Source of the DNA: Niabella drilacis
GTDB taxonomy: Bacteria > Bacteroidota > Bacteroidia > Chitinophagales > Chitinophagaceae
DNA: 53,848 bases
Reading direction: 5' to 3'
Assembly: GCF_900101395.1 (NCBI RefSeq)
Contig: NZ_FMZO01000026.1
Location: 1-53,848 of the forward strand
Shown piece after piece: positions 42,091 through 51,423 of this stretch (the stretch's first letter is position 1; each line of letters starts with the position of its first letter). The position numbers were made by a program, and so were the translations under genes. The notes below the pieces were generated by a model. The model was not told the DNA's origin and made no database searches. It saw only the letters and a program-made list of their open reading frames with translations.

Positions 42091-43422
42091 CTATGCCGGG
42101 ATGTCCATATTCAGTTGTTCTATCTGCGTGGTAAAGCTGTAGTTAAAAGCGGTGAGGCCGGAAAAATTCAGTCCTTCTGTTCGGAAGTTCATATAGGGAT
42201 AACGCGCCTTCCACTGTCCTTCCACGGTGCGGATATATTTAATAATAGCGTCTTCTTTAAAACGTTTGGAAACCGTGTCGAAATAGCTTTCATTATAACC
42301 GAGGGCCTTAAAAAAGGAGGGATAGTTTACCTGCATAAATAACCGTACCAGCAGGGTAATGGGTCTTGGAAGGCTATAGGAATACTGGCAATAGGATAAG
42401 CCGTACTCTATTAGCCTGTTGGCAAAATATTCATGCCCGTTATCCCGGTACCAGAGCATGTTTTCGTTGGCTTCATGAATGGCGTCTGCGGTCACTTTAT
42501 GCACCTGGGGCATAACAATGGAAAAAGTATATTTAGACCGGAACAGGTTTTTGAAGATCTCTTCCCTGGGTTTGGTCTGCAGCTGCCGGAAGGCATCGAT
42601 CATTTCCCGGTTTTTATCAACAATGGAGCGTTCATCTTTTTTGAAATAAATACCCCCGATCTTTTCCAGCTGGTTCAGCAGCTGTCCTTCGGGAGTGACC
42701 AGGAAATCGATCCGGTAAACCAGGCTCAGCAGCAGGTAGGAGATACCCCCGGAAAACTTGTCTGCGTCTATTTCCGCTATCTTCTCCAGTGTTTCTGCGA
42801 TCCAGCTTTGCAGGAATTCATATTTTACCTGCTTTTCCGCGTCTGACAGGGAAGTAACATGCTCCTGGTCAATGGCTTCAAGATGGGTAAAGTCTTCTAT
42901 CAGCAAATCATCCTGTTTATCCGATTTTGTGGCCAGTTCTTTTAAGCCATAGTATAGTTTATTGGGGTTGGCGGTGTTCAGATCTGTATCAAAACGCATA
43001 CAGAGCTCGTTGTTATTGAGTGCAAAACGGCTGTAATAAAGCCCGAAGTTCATTTCCAGCAAACGGCGCATCACTGGTATGGAGGGCTCCGGCATCAATG
43101 CCAGCTTTACATCGGCCGAAAGGCGGTTTTCCCGGATCTCGCCCCGGATGACCTTGGACCCCTGGTATAATTCAAAAGTAGCGGTATCGCCGTTGCGGAT
43201 ATAGCGCACATTCTGGGTGGCATCATCTTTCAGGTAGTCAAAAAAGGCATCTACGGATGCGACATAGCTTTTTTCCTTAAAAAGGTTATCGGCTTCCTTC
43301 CAGCGGCGGACCTTGCCGGGCACCTTATTATTATCAGAATACCGGCCGAAATCTATGGAACTATTGTTCTGCGCAGCCGGTTCCTCTTTGCCTCTGACCC
43401 AATTTAAAAATTTATTCAACAT
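42091..43422 (-). CDS. Uncharacterised protein linked to the trypsin-like protease
   Basis: 443 residues from the ATG at 43422 (MLNKFLNWVRGKEEPAAQN); longer starts are unlikely. I recognise no domain. The composition is helical and charged, with a C-terminal region rich in aromatic residues. It begins before and on the same strand as the protease, with a gap of 21 bases, so the two are likely co-transcribed. Confidence 0.75.
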   Translation of the reverse strand: MLNKFLNWVRGKEEPAAQNNSSIDFGRYSDNNKVPGKVRRWKEADNLFKEKSYVASVDAFFDYLKDDATQNVRYIRNGDTATFELYQGSKVIRGEIRENRLSADVKLALMPEPSIPVMRRLLEMNFGLYYSRFALNNNELCMRFDTDLNTANPNKLYYGLKELATKSDKQDDLLIEDFTHLEAIDQEHVTSLSDAEKQVKYEFLQSWIAETLEKIAEIDADKFSGGISYLLLSLVYRIDFLVTPEGQLLNQLEKIGGIYFKKDERSIVDKNREMIDAFRQLQTKPREEIFKNLFRSKYTFSIVMPQVHKVTADAIHEANENMLWYRDNGHEYFANRLIEYGLSYCQYSYSLPRPITLLVRLFMQVNYPSFFKALGYNESYFDTVSKRFKEDAIIKYIRTVEGQWKARYPYMNFRTEGLNFSGLTAFNYSFTTQIEQLNMDIPA

Positions 43423-43625
43423 AGGCCCCTTTTTTAAGTCGGGGAAGTTACTAAACCTTATCAAACTACCTAAAAAAATTTGCATCGGGGAAAATCATCG
43501 TTTTCCCCCTATATTTACCGAAAAATGGGCATAGATTTTTCGAAACATTATTGAATAAAATAGTAGTTTCGCTACCATCATTTTGCTTAACAGGGAACAG
43601 AAACGTAAAAATTAATATATAACAG

Positions 43626-44741
43626 ATGAAATTTATTGCATCATCATCGGCTTTACTGAAACAGCTACAAAATATTTCAGGTGTCATTAATGCGAATAAT
43701 GTATTGCCCATTTTAGAGGATTTCTTGTTTGATATTGATAAAAACCGTCTGACTATTGTGGCTACTGACCTTGAAACGGTAATGAAAACGGAGATGCAGA
43801 TAGAAGCAAAGGACAGCGGCCGCGTTTGTATTCCCGCAAAGATCCTGATCGATTCTTTAAAAAATATTCCTGAACAGCCCCTTACTTTTAATATCGATAA
43901 AAATTACAGTGTTGAAATCACCAGCGATAATGGTAAGTACAAAGTAATGGGCGAAAACCCGGATAATTTTCCGAAAGATCCTACTGCCGATGATGCTTCC
44001 AGTTTTACAATGACCTCTTCTGCCCTGGTAACAGCGATCAATAAAACCCTGTTTGCCACCAGCACTGATGACCTGCGCCCGGCTATGACCGGCGTTTATT
44101 TTGAGCTGGATAAAAAAGGGATACAGTTTGTTGCTACCGATGCGCACCGGCTGGTCCGCTATAAAAGGACCGATGTTAGCTCTCCCAATACGGATACCTT
44201 TATTGTGCCGCGTAAACCGCTCAACCTGCTGAAGTCAGCATTGCCGGATAATAACGACGAGATCACTATTAACTACAATACCAACCACTTTTTTGTTATA
44301 CACGGAACTACCCAGATGAGCTGCCGGCTGATCGATGCCCGTTTTCCGGATTATAAGGTGGTGATTCCGGCAGAGAACCCTTACCGGCTTACGGTGAACA
44401 GGACCGAATTTTTGGGAGCCCTGCGCCGTGTAAGTGTATTCAGTAATAAAAGTACCTACCAGGTGGCCCTGAACATCAGCGGAAGTGAACTGCAGCTGGC
44501 GGCACAGGATGTGGATTTCAGCTTTGAGGGGAACGAGCGTATGAAATGCCAGTATAATGGCGAGGACCTGGTCATTGCTTTTAATGCGAAGTTCCTGATC
44601 GAAATGCTGAATGCTACCGATAGCGATGAAGTATATATGGAGCTGAGCACGCCTACCAAAGCAGGTTTGATCAAACCGGTTGACCAGGACGAGAATGAAG
44701 AACAGCTGATGCTGGTGATGCCGCTGATGCTGAACCAATAA
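43626..44741 (+). CDS. dnaN: DNA polymerase III beta clamp
   Basis: 371 residues with the three-domain beta clamp pattern (MKFIASSSALLKQLQNISGV opening, the middle TDAHRLVRYKR, C-terminal QLMLVMPLMLNQ). It forms the ring that holds polymerase on DNA. Length and start are standard. The gene is divergent from 42091-43422. Confidence 0.95.
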   Translation: MKFIASSSALLKQLQNISGVINANNVLPILEDFLFDIDKNRLTIVATDLETVMKTEMQIEAKDSGRVCIPAKILIDSLKNIPEQPLTFNIDKNYSVEITSDNGKYKVMGENPDNFPKDPTADDASSFTMTSSALVTAINKTLFATSTDDLRPAMTGVYFELDKKGIQFVATDAHRLVRYKRTDVSSPNTDTFIVPRKPLNLLKSALPDNNDEITINYNTNHFFVIHGTTQMSCRLIDARFPDYKVVIPAENPYRLTVNRTEFLGALRRVSVFSNKSTYQVALNISGSELQLAAQDVDFSFEGNERMKCQYNGEDLVIAFNAKFLIEMLNATDSDEVYMELSTPTKAGLIKPVDQDENEEQLMLVMPLMLNQ

Positions 44742-44780
44742 GAAAAGATGATATTTTTTAATCTGCCTTCCGGGGCGGTT

Positions 44781-44821
44781 GAGCCTGACTAATTTCCGCC
44801 TTCGGCGAAGTGGTCAGGCTC
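44781..44821 (+). terminator. Candidate rho-independent terminator after dnaN
   Basis: Perfect 9-bp arms GAGCCTGAC/GTCAGGCTC enclose a smaller CCGCC/GGCG hairpin. A weak T-rich stretch (ATTTTATC) follows the right arm. It lies 40 bases after dnaN stops and 22 bases before the likely start of the next gene. Confidence 0.6.
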
Positions 44822-44842
44822 ATTTTATCAGAGCCTTCTGTA

Positions 44843-46090
44843 ATGATTTCTACCAAAGTATGTATTATTGGCGCCGGTCCGGGAGGGGCTACTGCGGCCC
44901 TCCAGCTGAATAAGGACGGGATCGATTGCATAGTAATTGACAAAGCGGTTTTTCCCCGGGATAAGGTTTGCGGCGATGGTTTGAGCGGTAAAGTGCTGAC
45001 CTGTCTGAAAAGGATCGATCCTTCGGTAGCCGAAAGGCTGAAGCAGGCAGGCTTTAAGCTCAACAGCTGGGGCGTTAGTTTTATTGCGCCCAACCGCCGG
45101 GTGCTGGAAGTGGGCTACCGGCCCGATTTTAATGCGGAGGACAGCCATCATAAGGAAGTGCCCATCGGCTATGTTTGCAAGCGCATGGATTTTGATCATT
45201 TCCTGGTAGAAGAGCTGAAGCGTTGCGCACATGTGACGCTTTATGAAGGTATTGCCGTTACGGAATATACACTCGAAGCCGATGGATACCGGGTAAGCGA
45301 TGGCAAGGGGTTTGTGGTGAAAGCCGACTTGCTGATCATTGCAAACGGCGCACATTCTGCCTTTACAAAAAAGATAGCCGGTATCCAGATGGAGCCGGCG
45401 CATTATATAGCCGGTCTGCGCGCATATTATAAGAATGTGGAAGGGATGCATCCCGAAAATTTTATTGAGCTGCATTTTTTAAAAAGCCTGCTGCCGGGTT
45501 ATTTCTGGATCTTTCCGCTGCCCAACGGGCAGGCCAATGTGGGAGTGGGCATGCTCAGCGAAACCGTGAGCCGGAAAAAGGTCAATCTCAAAAAAGAGTT
45601 ACTCCGCATTGTGAAAGAGGACCCGGTACTTAAAGGGCGGTTTAAGGATGCGCAGCTGGAAGGCGGTATTGAAGGCTACGGACTGCCGCTGGGAAGCAAG
45701 AAAAGAGTGCTTACCGGGGAGCGGTACCTCCTGGTAGGGGACGCGGCCTTTCTGATTGATCCGTTTACCGGTGAAGGCATCGGCAATGCCATGGGCTCCG
45801 GCCGGCTGGCGGCATTACAGGCGGTAAAAGCCATTCAGGCCGGTGATTTTTCTGCAGCGGGTCTTGCCGGCTATGATAAGGACATCGAACGTGTGCTCGG
45901 ATCCGAGTTGCGGCTGAGCACCCGCATTCAAAAACTGGTTAACTATCCGCGGCTATTTAACCTGCTTATCAATATCAGTGCCCGTAATAAAAAGGTACAG
46001 GAGCTGCTGTCCTGTATGTTCTATGAAGTGGATCTGCGGAAAAAACTGACAAAGCCTTCGTTTTATATAGGGTTGTTGCTCAATAAATAA
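44843..46090 (+). CDS. Geranylgeranyl-reductase-family flavoprotein
   Basis: About 415 residues from the ATG at 44843. The FAD-binding GxGxxG motif lies in VCIIGAGPGGATAALQL near the start. Later GDAAFLIDPFTGEGIGNAM is the second flavin motif of the family. It should reduce an isoprenoid chain or hydroxylate/saturate a polyprenyl compound. The substrate is unknown. Confidence 0.85.
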   Translation: MISTKVCIIGAGPGGATAALQLNKDGIDCIVIDKAVFPRDKVCGDGLSGKVLTCLKRIDPSVAERLKQAGFKLNSWGVSFIAPNRRVLEVGYRPDFNAEDSHHKEVPIGYVCKRMDFDHFLVEELKRCAHVTLYEGIAVTEYTLEADGYRVSDGKGFVVKADLLIIANGAHSAFTKKIAGIQMEPAHYIAGLRAYYKNVEGMHPENFIELHFLKSLLPGYFWIFPLPNGQANVGVGMLSETVSRKKVNLKKELLRIVKEDPVLKGRFKDAQLEGGIEGYGLPLGSKKRVLTGERYLLVGDAAFLIDPFTGEGIGNAMGSGRLAALQAVKAIQAGDFSAAGLAGYDKDIERVLGSELRLSTRIQKLVNYPRLFNLLINISARNKKVQELLSCMFYEVDLRKKLTKPSFYIGLLLNK

Positions 46091-46136
46091 AAACGGCGCT
46101 AATTTTGCAGTACCATTATATATTTAAAATGATCCT

Positions 46137-46709
46137 ATGCAACAAAAAGTGTTTCAGGGTATTTTGTTTTTCACAACAGGTTTGATGCTGTCCTGTAGTT
46201 CCGGCAGGAACCTGGATACACAGGTGCATAAAAGAGATGGAGACGGAAGGGATGTAAATATCAAATACCCGCAGCAGCAAACGATAACCCCGCAAAATAT
46301 CAACATGTCGTACGATTTTGAACAGCTGTTTACTGCTGCGCAAAATAAAAAGATCGACAGCCTGGCAAGGGTGTTTGAAAAAAGCAACCTTATTTCCATC
46401 AGGGTAACAACATTGCCGGCTGATAAGGTTACAGCCGGCTCGTTTGAGAACCATAATAAAAGCCTCCTGAAAGAATGGGCCGGGGTACATGGTAATACGG
46501 ACAAGGCCCTGGTGATCTCCATCAGCAAGGCCCTGAATAAAGCAGCGATCGATTATGGCCCGTTTGTAGGTAAATTATTATCCCGCCAGGAGGCCGGCCA
46601 AATTATAAACAACGATCTTCTTCCCGCCTTTCAAAGCGGATCGGTTTACGATGCTACCCTAAAGGCGCTCAGCGACCTGATGGATACCATCCGGAGGAAT
46701 ATTAAATAA
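46137..46709 (+). CDS. TPM-domain lipoprotein
   Basis: 190 residues. A lipobox (GLMLSC, Cys20) and a TPM-type domain (ISIRVTTLPADKV, DKALVISISKALNKAAIDYG) are visible. TPM-domain proteins act in membrane protein quality control or photosystem repair in other groups; the role here is unknown. Followed by a clear terminator. Confidence 0.8.
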   Translation: MQQKVFQGILFFTTGLMLSCSSGRNLDTQVHKRDGDGRDVNIKYPQQQTITPQNINMSYDFEQLFTAAQNKKIDSLARVFEKSNLISIRVTTLPADKVTAGSFENHNKSLLKEWAGVHGNTDKALVISISKALNKAAIDYGPFVGKLLSRQEAGQIINNDLLPAFQSGSVYDATLKALSDLMDTIRRNIK

Positions 46710-46719
46710 CCCTGCACCA

Positions 46720-46760
46720 AGCCCTGTTAAGTTTTTAAAACCTAACAGGGCTGTTTTTTT
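46720..46760 (+). terminator. Rho-independent terminator
   Basis: Arms AGCCCTGTTA/TAACAGGGCT (46720-46752) are followed by eight bases mostly T (GTTTTTTT). It ends the TPM-lipoprotein transcript just before the cobalamin riboswitch. Confidence 0.85.
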
Positions 46761-46784
46761 CTTACATTTGCAGCGCATTGGTTA

Positions 46785-46962
46785 AATGTTCACTCTTATG
46801 CAGGAACATTTATTAAAAGGGAATCAGGTGTAAATCCTGAACAGACCCGCTACTGTAAGTCCTATGCAACGTTTTTAACAACCTGGAGGCCACTGTGAAG
46901 CCAAGGCATCATGGGAAGGCCGTTAAAAACGGGGATAAGTCAGGAGACCTGCCAGCGCAGTT
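46785..46962 (+). promoter_or_regulatory. Cobalamin riboswitch
   Basis: The B12-box AGTCAGGAGACCTGCC (46938-46953) and the conserved GAAGCCAAGGCATC block (46897-46910) are present, with a helper stem between GTTTTTAAC (46871) and GTTAAAAAC (46922). The element precedes the BtuB-type receptor gene. High cobalamin should lower its expression. Confidence 0.92.
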
Positions 46963-47073
46963 TTTGTTTTAAGCTTTCGTGGAATAAGGCTTGGAATGCA
47001 AATGTGCTGGTAGCTGTTACCCATTTGTTTTCTGTTTATTTCAGGTGAAGCTGTTTGATGAACTCAAATAGTA

Positions 47074-49095
47074 ATGAACCGATTTTATTGTTGGATCCGT
47101 TGTTCGGGAGTAATGGTGTTTTTGTACGGCATTGGCTGTATCAATGCAAGGGCGCAAACCCATGATGCTGTGCGTGCAAAGGAACTGGATAGCGTACTGA
47201 TCCGTTCCGGAAAGACGGTTTTTGCCCTCAATGCCACCACCCCGGTTCAAACACTTTCCGGTAGCCGGCTGCAGCAACTGAACAGCTTTTCAGTAGCAGA
47301 TGCACTGCGTTATTTTTCCGGAGTACAACTCAAAGATTACGGAGGCATTGGCGGACTAAAAACCCTGAATGTAAGAAGCCTTGGGGCCCAGCACCTGGGT
47401 GTTTTTTATGACGGGCTGCAGGTGGGGAATGCGCAGAACGGGATCGTAGACCTGGGAAAATTTTCGCTGGACAATATCGATGCATTGAGTCTGTATAACA
47501 GTCAGAATACATCCCCCCTTCAGGCTGCAAGAAATTTTGGGAGTGCTGCTGCCTTGTATATAAAATCGAAACAACCGGTATTTGAGCCGCACAAAAATTT
47601 CCATATAAATGGCGCTTTTAAAACGGGTTCTTTCGGTTTCATAAATCCTTCCCTGCACTGGCAGCAGCAAATGGCCGCAAATATAGCCTCAACGGTAAGT
47701 ATCGAAACCGTAAATGCGCATGGGAAATATAAAACCCGTTATCAAAAGCGGGCATACGATACAACTATTGTACGGCAAAATGCAGACGTGGCATCGCAAC
47801 GTATAGAGCTTGCAATGCAGGACCTGGAAAAGGATGCTGCAATCAACTGGAAAATACAAACCTACTTTTATAATGCAGAACGGGGACTGCCCGGTGCCAT
47901 TGTTGCGGAGCGGTTCTATAACTCGCAGCGGTTGTGGGACCGCAATTTCTTTACGCAGGGCATGCTGCGTAAACAGTTCAATACCCGCTACCAGCTCTTA
48001 TTGCAGGGAAAGTATGCCAACGATGGTACCCGGTACCTGGATACTACCATCAAAAAAATTGGAGGAGTACCGCTTGATAACAGGTATCGCCAGCAGGAAT
48101 ATAATGCATCACTGGTAAACGAATACCGGGTTGCGTACGGTTGGAATGTATCACTGGCCACCGACTGGATCGTAAATAAGATGCAGGCAAACCTCGACAA
48201 CTTCGTGTACCCGGTGCGGAATACCGGCTTAGTGGCGGTTGTAACGGAGTTGAAGCGGGAACGCTTCACGGCTGCCGGTAATTTGCTGGGAACGTTTATC
48301 CGGGAAAAAGTAAGGTCCGGAACAGCTGCGGGAGACAGGAATGTACTAACGCCGGCCATAAGCGCCTCCTGGCGGCCCTGGGATCATATGCCCATCAGCA
48401 TCCGCTCTTTTTACAAACGCATTTTCCGAATGCCCACCTTTAATGATCTGTATTATACGATCATTGGCAGTGTTACCCTTAAACCGGAATACACAACCCA
48501 GTATGATATCGGGCTTCAGTATAAAAAAAGCTTTGCCGGCTCCGGATCCGGAATCGGCGCTCAGGCAGATGTGTACTACAATGACATCAGTAACAAAATT
48601 ATTGCGATACCGGCCAATAACCTGTTCCGGTGGAGCATGATCAATATGGGGAAGGTGGCGGTTAAGGGAATGGATCTGCAGCTCACCTATGCGGCCTCCA
48701 TTCGGCAACAGGTGTTTCTCAATGGCACTGTTACCTACTCGTATCAGGAGGCCGTAAACAAAACCCCCGGAGAACGGTCCTATGATCAGCAAATTCCCTA
48801 TGCGCCCAAGCACAGTGGATCCGCAACGGTACAAACAGCCTATCGGAACTGGGGCCTTAACTATAGCTTTATTTATACCGGTGAGCGGTATATGCTTCCG
48901 GAAAATGATCCGCAAAATTACCTGGAGCCCTGGTACACACATGATTTGTCGCTTACGAAAAAATTCCGGTTCAAGCAGGCATATGCAGTGCTGGCCCTGG
49001 AGGTCAACAACCTGCTGAATCAATATTACGATGTGGTGGTGAATTACCCCATGCCGGGCCGGAATTATCTGGTAAAACTTGCCTTTAAGTTATAA
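47074..49095 (+). CDS. btuB: BtuB-type TonB-dependent cobalamin receptor
   Basis: 673 residues. After the signal peptide (to about ARAQ, residue 28), a plug domain opens with TPVQTLSGSRLQQLNSFSVA, then GGIGGLKTLNVRSLGAQHLG, and a 22-strand barrel follows, ending NYLVKLAFKL. It is directly downstream of the riboswitch, so the substrate is cobalamin. It starts the uptake operon with 49105-52548. Confidence 0.9.
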   Translation: MNRFYCWIRCSGVMVFLYGIGCINARAQTHDAVRAKELDSVLIRSGKTVFALNATTPVQTLSGSRLQQLNSFSVADALRYFSGVQLKDYGGIGGLKTLNVRSLGAQHLGVFYDGLQVGNAQNGIVDLGKFSLDNIDALSLYNSQNTSPLQAARNFGSAAALYIKSKQPVFEPHKNFHINGAFKTGSFGFINPSLHWQQQMAANIASTVSIETVNAHGKYKTRYQKRAYDTTIVRQNADVASQRIELAMQDLEKDAAINWKIQTYFYNAERGLPGAIVAERFYNSQRLWDRNFFTQGMLRKQFNTRYQLLLQGKYANDGTRYLDTTIKKIGGVPLDNRYRQQEYNASLVNEYRVAYGWNVSLATDWIVNKMQANLDNFVYPVRNTGLVAVVTELKRERFTAAGNLLGTFIREKVRSGTAAGDRNVLTPAISASWRPWDHMPISIRSFYKRIFRMPTFNDLYYTIIGSVTLKPEYTTQYDIGLQYKKSFAGSGSGIGAQADVYYNDISNKIIAIPANNLFRWSMINMGKVAVKGMDLQLTYAASIRQQVFLNGTVTYSYQEAVNKTPGERSYDQQIPYAPKHSGSATVQTAYRNWGLNYSFIYTGERYMLPENDPQNYLEPWYTHDLSLTKKFRFKQAYAVLALEVNNLLNQYYDVVVNYPMPGRNYLVKLAFKL

Positions 49096-49104
49096 ATATA
49101 AAAT

Positions 49105-50226
49105 ATGAAACAAAATCTTTGGCTACCCGTTTGCTTATACCTGGCAGGCATCCTGCTTATAGCTGCTTGCAGAAAAGAGCGCGATTGGACACTTCCTCCC
49201 CAGAACGCTGAGAAAGACACTACCAGCACCGGCTTTTATTTTTTAAATGAAGGGGGATGGGGATATAACAATGCCACACTGGACTATTTTGATACGCACA
49301 GCGGGGTATACGAGCGCGATGTGTTTACAAAGGCCAACCCCGATGCCGTATTGGGCCTGGGCGATACGGGAAATGATATGGGCGTATACGGCAGCAAATT
49401 ATATGTGGTGATGAACTGGTCGAAAAAGATAGAGATACTGGATGCCCGTACTGCGCGGAGAATAAAAGTACTGACCGATCAGACCCATAAGGCCATAGAA
49501 AATGCGCGTTCTATAACGTTTGCCAATGGATTTGCCTACCTGAGCTCTTATACCACCTCCGAAAAAGGGATGGTGCTGGAAATAGACACGGCTACGCTCA
49601 ACGTTACAAGAACAGTAGAAGTAGGCCGGCAACCGGATGAGCTGACGGTAGCAGGCAATAAATTATATGTTGCCAATAGCGGAGGCTACAGTCCGGCCAA
49701 TTTAGAGCGTACGGTTTCCGTAATTGACCTGTCTGCTTTTAAAGTGATCAAGGCCATATCGGTTGCACCCAATTTAAGACGGTTAAAAAAAGATGGCAAT
49801 GGATTTCTATATATCTGCCCCTGGGGTACCACCGGTAAGTTGTATGTGGTAGATACCAAAACTGACCGGCTAGCTGACTCTATCAATGTAATGGTGGAAG
49901 ACTTTACCATTGTACGCGATACCGCATATATATACGGAACCGACTATGGCGGAGGGCAGCATGCCTACACAAGGGTGGATCTCAAAAACAAAAAAGTGAT
50001 TCCGGGATCTTTTATTTCTGACGGAACAAAAATTACCATGCCCTATGGTATTGCCGTGGACCCGAACAACGGCAGCATCTACATAGCGGATGCCCGGAAT
50101 TATAGTGAAGCGGGTGACCTGTATTGTTTTAACGCTTATGGAAAACTAAAAAGCACGATCTGGAAAACGGGGATCATTCCCGGCCATATAGCCTTTTATA
50201 ACCGCAACGGATCACCTGGCCGTTGA
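49105..50226 (+). CDS. BtuG-like cobalamin-binding lipoprotein
   Basis: 373 residues. Lipobox LIAAC (Cys22). The rest reads as a beta-propeller of YncE/DUF5074 type (KLYVVMNWSKKIEILDARTA, VSVIDLSAFKVIKAISV, GIAVDPNNGSIYIADARN). Bacteroidota BtuG proteins are surface lipoproteins that catch cobalamin and pass it to BtuB. It begins 9 bases after the receptor gene. Confidence 0.82.
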   Translation: MKQNLWLPVCLYLAGILLIAACRKERDWTLPPQNAEKDTTSTGFYFLNEGGWGYNNATLDYFDTHSGVYERDVFTKANPDAVLGLGDTGNDMGVYGSKLYVVMNWSKKIEILDARTARRIKVLTDQTHKAIENARSITFANGFAYLSSYTTSEKGMVLEIDTATLNVTRTVEVGRQPDELTVAGNKLYVANSGGYSPANLERTVSVIDLSAFKVIKAISVAPNLRRLKKDGNGFLYICPWGTTGKLYVVDTKTDRLADSINVMVEDFTIVRDTAYIYGTDYGGGQHAYTRVDLKNKKVIPGSFISDGTKITMPYGIAVDPNNGSIYIADARNYSEAGDLYCFNAYGKLKSTIWKTGIIPGHIAFYNRNGSPGR

Positions 50227-50285
50227 CCCCCTTATTTTCAACCGGGTATTATACATCGTATAGCAATCAAACAAAAAATACACAC

Positions 50286-51413
50286 ATGAAACAATTTTTC
50301 TTTTTTGCATTCCTTCTTTTAATAGTGATGAACAGTTGTAAGAAGGATGAGGCTGTAACTACAGCCCCTGTATACAGCTTTTCTGTAAACACAGACACCG
50401 TCAATGCCGTTATCCAAAAGTCCGTGACCATTGAGTCTAATAAAATAAGCGGTACAGAAGCATCTGTTACCTGGGTGGTTGATGGTAAAACGTCATCGTC
50501 GGCAAATGCATTTACGCAGGTATTTACGGTGGCTGGTTTTTATAAAGTGCTTTTCAAGGCCCGGAACGATGCGGGCGTATTTGAAAAAGAATTTATTATT
50601 AATGTAGCACCGGTGGTGCGTGAAGGAGGCGAAAGCAAATATATTTCGCGGATACTGGAATATTTACCGGCTCCGGGTCAATTCATTAATGTGGCGCCGG
50701 GTAATGCAGCAAGCGCCGAAGGCATTGTGGGAAAGAACAGCGGACTGGTAACATTGGGCGCTTACGGGGGATACATCACTTTTACATTTGATCATTCGAT
50801 CCAAAATAAGGAAGGTGCCGATCTTGCGATTTACGGAAATCCTTTAAAGCCTCCAACAGACTGGAGCGAACCGGGTATTGTAATGGTAAGCCGCGATGAC
50901 AACGGAAACGGGATCGCGGATGATACCTGGTATGAGCTGGCCGGAAGTGAATACGGCAGTGCCGGAACTATTAAAAATTACAGGATCACCTATTACAACC
51001 CCAGGGCATATGCAAATGTGCCGTGGAAGGATAACCAGGGCAATTCAGGAGCCGTAGAAATCAATGCCTTTCATAAACAACAATATTATCCCTTGTTTGC
51101 CCCCGACCAGGATTCCCTGGTGTTTACCGGCACCCTCCTGAAAAGTACGTTTGGCCAGGTGAACGGCATCTGGATCAATGCCGGTTTCAGCTGGGGATAT
51201 GCGGACGCTTATTCATCCGGCGATGATTATGATACGAAAAAATACAACTCCTTTGATATTGACCGGGCAGTAGATGCCGGTGGAAAACCGGTTCAGCTGA
51301 AGGCGATCGATTTTGTGAAAGTATATACGGCTCAAAACAATAAGGGGAATGCTTTAATGGGCGAGATCTCTACAGAGATCAAAGGGGCCGAAGATTTACA
51401 TTTTGGGAAATAA
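50286..51413 (+). CDS. PKD-domain surface lipoprotein of the cobalamin operon
   Basis: About 375 residues from the ATG at 50286; an upstream reading overlaps the previous stop. Lipobox MNSC (Cys18). Residues about 25-100 form a PKD-like beta sandwich (SVTWVVDGKTSSS ... VAGFYKVLFKARNDAG). The large C-terminal part contains DDNGNGIADDTWYELAGS, a typical calcium-type loop, and repeats of surface-protein type. It probably assists cobalamin capture, but the family's role is not known to me with certainty. Confidence 0.75.
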   Translation: MKQFFFFAFLLLIVMNSCKKDEAVTTAPVYSFSVNTDTVNAVIQKSVTIESNKISGTEASVTWVVDGKTSSSANAFTQVFTVAGFYKVLFKARNDAGVFEKEFIINVAPVVREGGESKYISRILEYLPAPGQFINVAPGNAASAEGIVGKNSGLVTLGAYGGYITFTFDHSIQNKEGADLAIYGNPLKPPTDWSEPGIVMVSRDDNGNGIADDTWYELAGSEYGSAGTIKNYRITYYNPRAYANVPWKDNQGNSGAVEINAFHKQQYYPLFAPDQDSLVFTGTLLKSTFGQVNGIWINAGFSWGYADAYSSGDDYDTKKYNSFDIDRAVDAGGKPVQLKAIDFVKVYTAQNNKGNALMGEISTEIKGAEDLHFGK

Positions 51414-51423
51414 AAATTAAACA

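Noticed and set aside
44828-45475. Antisense frame over the flavoprotein gene
   Set aside because: Shadow of the geranylgeranyl-reductase-family gene; no family pattern.
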